From Roseateles amylovorans (lineage in GTDB: Bacteria; Pseudomonadota; Gammaproteobacteria; Burkholderiales; Burkholderiaceae_C), in contig NZ_CP104562.2 in assembly GCF_025398155.2 (NCBI RefSeq), positions 5,208,001 to 5,272,000 of the forward strand: DNA of 64,000 nt, given 5' to 3'. This document shows, one piece after another, positions 26,988-35,861 of the stretch. Made by a program: the position numbers and the translations under genes. A model generated the notes under the pieces. It was not told where the DNA came from and did no database searches. It worked only from the letters and a program-made list of their open reading frames with translations. How positions within the stretch are numbered: the stretch's first letter is position 1; every line of letters starts with the position of its first letter.

Positions 26988-27212
26988 CGAAGGCCGGTAT
27001 CCGGGCTCGCGGCGTCTGCGGGCTGCCAAGGGCAATCCGACAGGGCGCACTCGCCTTCCCATGCCCGAGGGGCACAGTGGCTGTCGGCATAGAAGCCGAC
27101 TTGAGCACGCTTTCAACCGCTGACCGTTGCGGGGGCAGCACAGGCTTTGCGTCGTGGGACGCGCACCTGTTTCCCGTTTAACCCGACCGCATCGCGGCCA
27201 GGCACCTTGGAC
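26988..27212 (-). ncRNA. Cobalamin riboswitch
   Basis: On the - strand the conserved blocks of the B12 riboswitch appear in order. These are AAGGTGCCTGG (about 27200-27210), TTAAACGGGAAACAGGTGCG (27162-27181), GCTGCCCCCGCAACGGTCA (B12 box, about 27122-27141), CAGCCACTG and GGGAAGGCG (about 27050-27080), and CCCGGATACCGGCC at the 3' end. It is followed by about 130 bases of leader and the TonB receptor gene. It would shut off the receptor when adenosylcobalamin is plentiful. Boundaries are approximate. Confidence 0.93.
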
Positions 27213-27302
27213 TGTGGGGAGGCCGCTCAGCGAATCCTGCTGCCGGCGGCCGGGCGCGATTCTACGAGGAGACGATCGGCCAATGAAATCGGGCCCGCGC
27301 GA

Positions 27303-27794
27303 TCACCTGGGCGGCTGCTGAAACTCGCCTTCCACCCACGCGGCCGCGCTGGTGTCGGTCAACCGGAAGCTGGCTGCCACACGCACCTGGGCGAGGGTCT
27401 CGCCCTGCTCGTTGCGCGCGCTCAGCGTGGCGTAGGGGTTGTCCTCGTCCGGGACGATGTCCAACAGCACCTGGATGCGCCCGGCCGGCGTGTCCACCTT
27501 GACGCTCTTGTGCAGCTTCGCGTGCAGTTGCTGCTCATGGCGACGCAGCACTTCGGAGGCCGTCTTCACCAGCGTGTGAAAGGCGGCTGCATCCAGCGGC
27601 TTGGGGTTCTTCTTGTCGCGCCCCATGGTCCAGGGGCCCACCAGCGCAGGCTCGGACTCGCCGACCAGGGTCATGGCCACGGCCCAGCCCTCGTCGTCTT
27701 CGTTCTTGATCACCTGCGCCGTCCAGCGCTCATCACGCCACAGCCGCGGCTCCTGAATGATGGTGACCTCGTCGTCGGAAAAATTCGTACTCAT
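27303..27794 (-). CDS. Hypothetical protein
   Basis: Protein of 163 residues starting MSTNFSDDEVTIIQEPRLWR and continuing with WAVAMTLVGESEPALVGPWT. No signal peptide or membrane segment; probably cytoplasmic. I do not recognise a domain, but composition and spacing look like a real folded protein. I chose the ATG at 27794, since the open frame upstream (to 28124) is antisense to another gene and lacks protein-like features. Its neighbour upstream is another hypothetical. Confidence 0.7.
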   Translation of the reverse strand: MSTNFSDDEVTIIQEPRLWRDERWTAQVIKNEDDEGWAVAMTLVGESEPALVGPWTMGRDKKNPKPLDAAAFHTLVKTASEVLRRHEQQLHAKLHKSVKVDTPAGRIQVLLDIVPDEDNPYATLSARNEQGETLAQVRVAASFRLTDTSAAAWVEGEFQQPPR

Positions 27795-27861
27795 GCGACC
27801 GAAGGTATCACGGCGATCCGACTCGGCGTGCGGTGCCACCGCACTGCGCGTCAGCGATCGC

Positions 27862-28458
27862 TCAGCCTGCGACCGATCCCGCCAGTCCGCGCGCGGCGGA
27901 TGCCGTGGCAGCGAGCGCCTCAGCGTACAAATCGAACACGAGCGGCTGCGGAGCGAACACCTCCGCCCACTCAATGCCGTTGTTGCGCGGCAGGCAGACG
28001 ATGACATGACGGCCCTCGGCAAGCCGCTTGCTCGTGAAGCTGAGCGCGCCGGGTGTGTGGCCCGCACGGGGGTTATCGAACACCCAGGCCTCCAGGCAAT
28101 GCGGAAACAGCGCCGCACCGTCAAATCGCTCGACCGGCACCGTGATCACGATGGTGCCGCGCTTGCCGCCACTGGCGTTCCAAAGGGACTCCCTGCCGCT
28201 GACAGGATCGCACGACAGATCGATCCGGAACTTGCCGCGGTCGGGCTGAAGAATGTCTGCGGAACGCTTCCAGAGCGGACCGTCCTTGTCGATGCCGTAG
28301 GCCCAGCATCCGTCGGCCATCGCCAGCAGCGGGCGCAGCACGGTCCGGTGCACCGCGTGGGTGGCGTCCAACCCACCTTCCCACTTCGCCTCCGACGTCA
28401 GCAAGCGGATGGTGAAATTCGATGAGCGCGCCACCAACGCGCGGTCGCTGTCCTTCAT
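27862..28458 (-). CDS. Hypothetical protein
   Basis: Protein of 198 residues starting MKDSDRALVARSSNFTIRLL. It contains GCWAYGIDKDGPLWKRSADI and CLEAWVFDNPRAGHTPGALS. No domain, signal peptide or membrane helix recognised. It lies 67 bases upstream of the next hypothetical on the same strand, so they may be cotranscribed. Function unknown. Confidence 0.6.
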   Translation of the reverse strand: MKDSDRALVARSSNFTIRLLTSEAKWEGGLDATHAVHRTVLRPLLAMADGCWAYGIDKDGPLWKRSADILQPDRGKFRIDLSCDPVSGRESLWNASGGKRGTIVITVPVERFDGAALFPHCLEAWVFDNPRAGHTPGALSFTSKRLAEGRHVIVCLPRNNGIEWAEVFAPQPLVFDLYAEALAATASAARGLAGSVAG

Positions 28459-28552
28459 CCCCCCACCCCTTCAACCCTCGTTCGGTCCCTTGGAAAGAGC
28501 CTCATGGCGACCGGCCACCCCGCATCGGCGCGGACGCCCCCTGGCGTGTCGC

Positions 28553-28927
28553 TCACGCCTCCGGCCGATGGCACACCGCTTCAATGTTGTGCCCATCCGG
28601 ATCGATGACGAACGCGGCGTAATAGTTGGCGTGGTACTTCGTCCGAAGTCCGGGCGGCCCGTTGTCCTTGCCGCCGGCCTCCAGCGCAGCGCGATAGAAC
28701 TCATCCACCGACTCACGCCGCTTGGCGGAGAAGGCCACATGCAGGTGAGCAGGCTTTTCCTGGGTCTCGAAGAGGCACAGCGAGGGCTCGCCCTCGCCGC
28801 ACAGTTCGATGCCGTAGGACGGCACGCCCTCCGACACCACCGCCACGCCCAGAGGCGCCAGCGCCTTCACATAGAACGCCCGGCTCGCGGCGTAGTTGCT
28901 GACACCAAACTTGACGTGGTCAAACAT
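28553..28927 (-). CDS. VOC family (glyoxalase-like) protein
   Basis: Protein of 124 residues of the vicinal oxygen chelate superfamily. It starts with the family pattern MFDHVKFGVSNYAASRAFYV and ends with AAFVIDPDGHNIEAVCHRPE, and has HLHVAFSAKRRESVDEFYRA in the middle. Members include glyoxalases and resistance proteins acting on small molecules with a metal; the substrate is unknown. I chose the ATG at 28927 because the family motif begins there. Confidence 0.85.
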   Translation of the reverse strand: MFDHVKFGVSNYAASRAFYVKALAPLGVAVVSEGVPSYGIELCGEGEPSLCLFETQEKPAHLHVAFSAKRRESVDEFYRAALEAGGKDNGPPGLRTKYHANYYAAFVIDPDGHNIEAVCHRPEA

Positions 28928-29030
28928 GCGTGCTCCTGAGGCTGGATCCCCGACGGATGACGGGCGGCACCGAGCATACCGCCACCCCGTCACGGACCGC
29001 TGCGGGTCGCCCCCACGCCGCCCAGGCCGC

Positions 29031-29070
29031 CCACGCGTCCACGCGTCCACGCGTCCACGCGTCCACGCTC
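29031..29070. repeat. Short tandem repeat, 8-base unit
   Basis: Four perfect copies of CCACGCGT (29031-29062) followed by a partial copy (CCACGCTC), between the VOC gene and the downstream helicase. It is intergenic and has no clear function. Confidence 0.85.
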
Positions 29071-29140
29071 ATGATGCGCTCGTGGTGCGCCGCTGATGCC
29101 CCGGTGAGGCGACCGCGAATCCTCACGGTCCAGCCCCGAC

Positions 29141-30372
29141 CTACTCGCCTCGCGCCGCAGCTGCTCTCAGCTTGTCCTTCTTGCTAGGTCGGCGGCCCTT
29201 GATGCCGCCGGCGGCGGTGTCCGGCGTCACGGTCTCGGTGGGCTCGAAGCCCGCAATGCGCTCACGCGCCACGCGTCGACCCTCGCGCTTTTCGATCAGC
29301 CGAAAATGCGCCTCCGCGGCCGCGGGAATGAAGCTCACCGCCAAGCCATCCGCCCCGGCACGTGCGGTGCGTCCGATGCGATGCACATAGTCCACCGCCG
29401 AACGCGGCAGGTCGTAGTTCACCACCACCGGCAATTGCGCGATGTCGATGCCGCGCCCGCCCAGATCGGTGGCCACCAGCACCCGCAGCTTGCCTGCCTT
29501 GAAGTCGGCCAGCATCCGCGTCCGCGCGCCCTGGCTGGCGTCGCCATGGAAGGCGGCCGCCTCCAGGCCGGCCTTGCGCAGCTTGTCCGCCACATGGTCG
29601 CAGGCATAGCGGGTGGCGACGAACACCAGCACCCGCGTCCACCCCCCCTGACCGATCAGATGACGCAGCAGCGGCGTGCGACGCGCCGCATCCACCTCGA
29701 TCGCGCGCTCTTCGATCTTTCCCTGGACCGTCGGCTCCTGCACGATCTCGACCCGGACCGGGTCCCGCAGCAGCTCGGCGGTCAAGGCCCGGACCGCCTC
29801 CGGGAAGGTGGCGGAGAACAGCAGGTTCTGCCGACGCGACGGCAGCAAGGCCAGCACCCGCGTCACCTCGTCGGCGAAACCGCCATCGAGCATGCGGTCC
29901 GCCTCGTCCAGCACCAGGCAACTGACATCGGACAACTTCAGCGCGTTCTGCGCGACCACGTCCAACAGCCGGCCCGGCGTGGCGACCACCACCTCGGCGC
30001 CGCCGCGCAAGGCCATCATCTGCGGATTGATCGACACACCGCCAAACAGCACCGAGACCTTCACCGGCTCCTGCAGGAACTGACCGATCTGCCGCAGCGA
30101 TTCACCGACCTGCGCCGCCAGCTCGCGCGTCGGCACCAGCACCAGCGCCTGGGTGCGGCGCAGGGCGGGCCGCACACGGGCGTCGATCTGTTGCAGCACG
30201 GCGAACGCAAATGCCGCCGTCTTGCCCGAGCCGGTCTGCGCCGAGGCCAACAGATCGCGCCCGGTCAGTGCGGCGGGAATGGCCGCAACCTGGATCGGTG
30301 TGGGCTCGACATAGCCCAGTTCTTCGGCCGCGCGGACAAAAGGGGCCGACAGGCCCAGGGAGGCGAAGGTGT

Positions 30373-30376
<4 letters not shown>
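29141..30376 (-). CDS. DEAD-box ATP-dependent RNA helicase (RhlE-like)
   Basis: RNA helicase of 411 residues. It has the Q motif (PTPIQ), motif I AQTGSGKTA, motif Ia PTRELA, motif II DEAD, motif III SATF and, in the C-terminal helicase half, ATDLGGRGIDI and HRIGRTARAG. A short Lys/Arg-rich tail follows. It unwinds short RNA duplexes in ribosome assembly or RNA turnover. Its start overlaps the end of dbpA by 4 bases, so both helicases are made from one transcript. The RhlE subfamily is inferred from length and tail. Confidence 0.92.
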
Positions 30377-31809
<1,433 letters not shown>

Positions 31810-32072
31810 ACGCGATTGTCCGCTGCAATTGGACCAACGCCCAAAAACGCGGAATTGGCGCCACGTTCGGCCACCGGCACACCGTGACGGACGCCTCGAA
31901 TGTCGCCCTCTCCGCAGCGCCTCGTCCGAGCCTCCGCGCCCACCTGGGCACTCAACAAGGCCCTGCCTCGTTCCGCCATGCGGCCCCATACCACCCGCAA
32001 TACGGCCCTCGATACCGTCCTTTCCTACGGCGCTCGGCCGGGCCGCGGGAACGAACTTCAGCAGCCTCCCGC
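31810..32072. other. Intergenic region before dbpA
   Basis: About 260 bases upstream of dbpA and downstream of the DUF5916 gene. I see no additional gene; it probably contains the dbpA promoter and the end of the DUF5916 transcript. No clear terminator is visible. Confidence 0.4.
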
Positions 32073-34376
32073 TCAATGTCCGTCGAATGCCACCTGCAAC
32101 TTGAGAAAGACTTCGCTGCGGGTCGCCTGGCGGGAGGACTCGTCCCTTTGCGCGCCCAGCGCGGCCTGGTAGCGCCCGCCGAAGCGCTTCTTCCACATCA
32201 GCGACCGATGGCGCTTGCGGTCCAGGGTGGGCGCGATCCCCGTCGCCATGCCGCGGCGGCTTCGCTCGTCCTGGAGGATCAGCCGGATGCTTTCATTGGC
32301 ATTCAGATGCAGCAGGGACAGCAGCCGCACCCCGCGCTCATCCAGCGACGGATACGGCCCTTGCGCGTCGATGGTCACGCCGGTGAGCACCGGATCGATC
32401 TCCAGGCTGCGGTCCCCCGGCAGCGCCCAACGGCTGCTCGCCTGAAGCGACCACCAGCCGCCGCGCCCGACCCGATCGAACTCGCTGTCCAGTTGACGGC
32501 CCCAACTGCCTTCGCCCGTGAGGCGAGGCATCCAGGGCACCGGCGTCGATTCGAATCCGCCGTGCCAGGCCGGCGTCGCATGCAGGCGCCCGCCGCTGCG
32601 CGCCCGCTGGCGGTCCGCACCGAACTGCAGCCAGCCATCGGTCCGCCGATCCCCCTGGGCCCAGACGCCCAGCCGCAGTTCCCGCCGGATCACCTCGCCA
32701 CCGGGCTCGTCGCGTGCGCGATCACGCAGGCTGCGCAGCTCGGCGGCACTGACATGCAGCTCCGTCTGATGCAGCGTCAGGCCCTCTCCGATCGGCAGGC
32801 TGCGCTCGCCCATGCGCCGGTTCAGTTCTCCGCTGACCTTCCACAGGCCTGCTTGGTCGACGAAGCCCAACAGGTTCACAAAGTCCGGGCCCACCACGCT
32901 GGCCTCCATCGCGTTGAGCCACTGCTCATCGCTGTACAGCAGCTTGGTGGCGACCTGCAGATCGCGCTGCGCGCGCGCCGCCTGGCGCAGGGTTCGGCCG
33001 TCGTCATCGACGTTCAGCGTGTGCTCGCTGATCAGCGCGTTCCATTGAACCTTCAGATGGCGGTCGTCATCGCTGCTCCGCCACAGGCCGTCGGCGCCGA
33101 CCAACTGGTTGTAGCGATGCGCATCCAGGCTGCGCCGCGCGACCAGCACGCCTTGCGTCAATCGGCCTGCGTCCTCGCCCGACTGCACCCGGGCGCGCAG
33201 CAACTGGGAGACGCTGGGCGCATCCAGCGTCCACTCGTCGGTGCCCCACGGGCGGCCGCGGGTGACGACTGCGCCGGCCCGGTCCTCCGACAGAAGCAGG
33301 CTGGCATCGGCACTCGCGCCCCGCCAGGTGGACCGCAGGCCCCAGCGCGGATCGGCAATCGTGCGGGAGTAGAAGGCCTGCAGCGGCAGGCCCAGGACAT
33401 CGGCGCTCTCCAGGAAGTAGCGGCGCTTCTCGGGCAGTGCCAAGGCCACGGCGCGATTGCCGCTGGTCTGCGGCGCATCCACGTCCACCTGCGCGAAGTC
33501 CGGATTCAGGGTGGCGTTCACCAGCCAATCGGCGCGCGGCCGCCACCAGCCCTCCAGACCGAGGCTGCCGTCGCGGCGGTCCTGTCCGCCTTCCCGCACC
33601 GAGCGACCGGTCCATTCCACGGTGACCTGGCCCTCCTGTCGGTCCCGATGCCGACTCAACACCGGCTCCAGGCCGTTGACTGGCGTGCTGGCGTGAAGGA
33701 AGTCCAGCGCCTCGTTGTCGGCCGCGCCGCTGACCAGCAGCAAGTCATCTGCGCCCGGCACCGCCCGCGCCACGACGAGGCGCCACGGTGCGGCCATCTG
33801 GTAGGGATACCGCAGCGCGGCCAGCGGCCAGCGGATCTCCATGCTGTAGCCGTCGGACAGGCGCTGGGTGGAGACCTCCACCGGAAAGTCGGGCCCGAGG
33901 TCCTCCTCATCGTCCGAGGCGCGGTACAGCCCGTCGGTCACCACGCCGGCCAGGCTGGCCTTGACGAACATCGCGGATTCGCCGCGCCCCCCGGTGTCGA
34001 TCCACAGCCCGATCATGTCCTGATCGCGCTGGACCGCATCTCGCCGGGAAAGCCGCACATGAGGCGGCTGGGCGGACCAGGCCCGGATGCCGACGATCAG
34101 CGACTGACCATCCGCCACCAGGCGCACCTCGGTGCGGAGGGCTTCGGGATACGCGGCATTGGCGCGCGGCTGAAGCTGGGCAAACTGGTCATGCACTGGC
34201 GCGCGGGTCCAGATCGCCTCATCCAGGCGGCCGTCGATGAGGATCCGCGGCTCGCCCTCCGAGGCTGGCAGCACCTCGAAGGCATAGGCAGCCGGCGCGA
34301 GCAACAGCGAGGCGACCATGCCGGCGCCACGCTGGCGCAGGCGCCGCCACGGGGCGCGAAGAAGCGCAATCATCAT
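32073..34376 (-). CDS. DUF5916 domain-containing outer-membrane protein
   Basis: Protein of 767 residues with an N-terminal signal peptide ending AYA near residue 32. A carbohydrate-binding family 9-like beta-sandwich follows (about 40-215), with RILIDGRLDEAIWTRAPVHD and YSMEIRWPLAALRYPYQMAA. Then comes a long beta-barrel-like region containing LEGWWRPRADWLVNATLNPD and PEKRRYFLESADVLGLP, the pattern of DUF5916. The CBM9-like part suggests binding to extracellular polymers; the ligand is unknown. It is monocistronic by position. Confidence 0.85.
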   Translation of the reverse strand: MMIALLRAPWRRLRQRGAGMVASLLLAPAAYAFEVLPASEGEPRILIDGRLDEAIWTRAPVHDQFAQLQPRANAAYPEALRTEVRLVADGQSLIVGIRAWSAQPPHVRLSRRDAVQRDQDMIGLWIDTGGRGESAMFVKASLAGVVTDGLYRASDDEEDLGPDFPVEVSTQRLSDGYSMEIRWPLAALRYPYQMAAPWRLVVARAVPGADDLLLVSGAADNEALDFLHASTPVNGLEPVLSRHRDRQEGQVTVEWTGRSVREGGQDRRDGSLGLEGWWRPRADWLVNATLNPDFAQVDVDAPQTSGNRAVALALPEKRRYFLESADVLGLPLQAFYSRTIADPRWGLRSTWRGASADASLLLSEDRAGAVVTRGRPWGTDEWTLDAPSVSQLLRARVQSGEDAGRLTQGVLVARRSLDAHRYNQLVGADGLWRSSDDDRHLKVQWNALISEHTLNVDDDGRTLRQAARAQRDLQVATKLLYSDEQWLNAMEASVVGPDFVNLLGFVDQAGLWKVSGELNRRMGERSLPIGEGLTLHQTELHVSAAELRSLRDRARDEPGGEVIRRELRLGVWAQGDRRTDGWLQFGADRQRARSGGRLHATPAWHGGFESTPVPWMPRLTGEGSWGRQLDSEFDRVGRGGWWSLQASSRWALPGDRSLEIDPVLTGVTIDAQGPYPSLDERGVRLLSLLHLNANESIRLILQDERSRRGMATGIAPTLDRKRHRSLMWKKRFGGRYQAALGAQRDESSRQATRSEVFLKLQVAFDGH

Positions 34377-34824
34377 GAATCCCTGAAGCCAATCTTGTTG
34401 TGGATCGACAGGTCAACAGCCGACTGCGATCGGGGCGCAGTATCCCTTGGACGGTGCACCGCGCCGGAAGCCATGCTGGGGTCCTTCAGAGGGATGAGCT
34501 GATGTGCTGCGCCTCCGTCACGGAGGGCACGTGGCGCAGGACAAATGACACAGGACGCAGGATCCAGCGCGTCGCTGGCGGTCCGAGGCAGCCCTGCGCA
34601 TCCTCGATGAGGCGTGCCACGTCACCGCCATCCGTCAAGCATTCAGATGTAAACAATCGCAGCCTGCCGGGAATCGGCGACAGACCACCCATCAGTGGGG
34701 CTCGCAGCCGCGAGGCCATGCGCTAACGTCCGACCGGTTTCAACCCCAACGGCGAATGACGGTGGTGCATCGGGCAGGCGACACAGAGCGCCGCAGCGAC
34801 GCCACTTCGGGCCAGGAGTACGGC
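34377..34824. other. Divergent intergenic region
   Basis: About 450 bases between the DUF5916 gene (- strand) and the CsgG-like gene (+ strand). I see no convincing gene; a 77-codon frame at 34486-34719 was rejected. No strong repeat or operator stood out. Confidence 0.45.
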
Positions 34825-35712
34825 ATGAGCGCGATCAGCAGTCTTCATCAGCGCGGCGACGCGCCGCATCTCTCGCACGCTGCGGCGGCGTTCTCACGCG
34901 GCTTGCTGCTGCTCGCCTGTGCGGCGGCGCTGGCGGGTTGCGGCAAGCAGGGAGCCACGCTGGGTGAAGGCAGCTCCGAGATCACCGGTTCGGCCGGACC
35001 GGCGGGTGCGAGCAAGGCCAACCGCGACCTGATGAAGTGCGATGCCCCGGTGGCCACGCTGGCGTTGGTGGAGAACCCCAACGGTTATTCGGTCAGCGGT
35101 GCAAACGGCCTGCCGAACACGCCGCTGCCGCTGGTGCGCCTGCTGGCGCAGCAAAGCGGCTGCTTCCGCGTCGTGGACCGCAACTCCGGCCTGAAGGCGA
35201 CGATCCGCGAGCAGGAGCTCAAGGACGCGGGTGTGTTGCGCCAGGAAGGCAGCACGGTGCACAAGGGCAAGGGCTACGAGGCGCAATACACGCTGGTGCC
35301 CAGCCTGACCTTCAGCGAGCAGGATGCGGGCCGACAGGTCGGCGGCATCCTCGGCATGATTCCGGTGCTCAACAAGTTTGTCGGTGCGGCCGAGCACATC
35401 AAGCTCAAGGAAGCGCAGGTGGCACTGCTGCTGACGGACAACGAAACGACCGAGCAGGTCGCCGCCGCCACCGGCTCGGTGCGCGTCACCGATCTGGGCA
35501 TGGGCGGCCTGGTGCTGGGCAAGCTGGGCGGCGCCGCAGGCGCGGGCTGGTCCAACAGCAACGAGGGCAAGGTCATCGCGGCCGCGTTCCTGGACGCCCA
35601 CAACCAGCTCGTCGTCCAGGCCCGCATGCTGGCCGCCAAGGACCTGCCGGAGCCGGTGCCGATGAAGAAGGCGGGCACCGGGGCGGCGAAGAAGGCGCCC
35701 GCAGGCGCTTGA
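34825..35712 (+). CDS. CsgG/HfaB-like lipoprotein
   Basis: Lipoprotein of 295 residues. It begins with a hydrophobic signal sequence ending in the lipobox ALAGC (Cys39). The mature part has LPLVRLLAQQSGCFRVVDRN and LKATIREQELKDAGVLRQ, the N-terminal pattern of the CsgG/HfaB family, followed by YTLVPSLTFSEQD. CsgG-family proteins form or help form outer-membrane pores and secretion channels. There are no curli genes beside it, so its partner is unknown. GGAG precedes the ATG at 34825 by 7 bases. Confidence 0.75.
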   Translation: MSAISSLHQRGDAPHLSHAAAAFSRGLLLLACAAALAGCGKQGATLGEGSSEITGSAGPAGASKANRDLMKCDAPVATLALVENPNGYSVSGANGLPNTPLPLVRLLAQQSGCFRVVDRNSGLKATIREQELKDAGVLRQEGSTVHKGKGYEAQYTLVPSLTFSEQDAGRQVGGILGMIPVLNKFVGAAEHIKLKEAQVALLLTDNETTEQVAAATGSVRVTDLGMGGLVLGKLGGAAGAGWSNSNEGKVIAAAFLDAHNQLVVQARMLAAKDLPEPVPMKKAGTGAAKKAPAGA

Positions 35713-35861
35713 GACATCCATCTTTCGCAGCGGTCCAGATGAATGGGACTCGCCCCCCAAGCGCGGCAAACGTGAGAGGCGCACCCGGTGCACCTCCCCT
35801 GCACTTTCCTGGGCTCGCAGTCAGCGGCCTCTTAACGACCTGAGCCGGCAACAGCGACGGC

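Noticed and set aside
34486..34719. 77-codon frame on the - strand in the gap before the CsgG-like gene
   Set aside because: No ribosome site, no recognisable sequence and it lies in a divergent promoter region.
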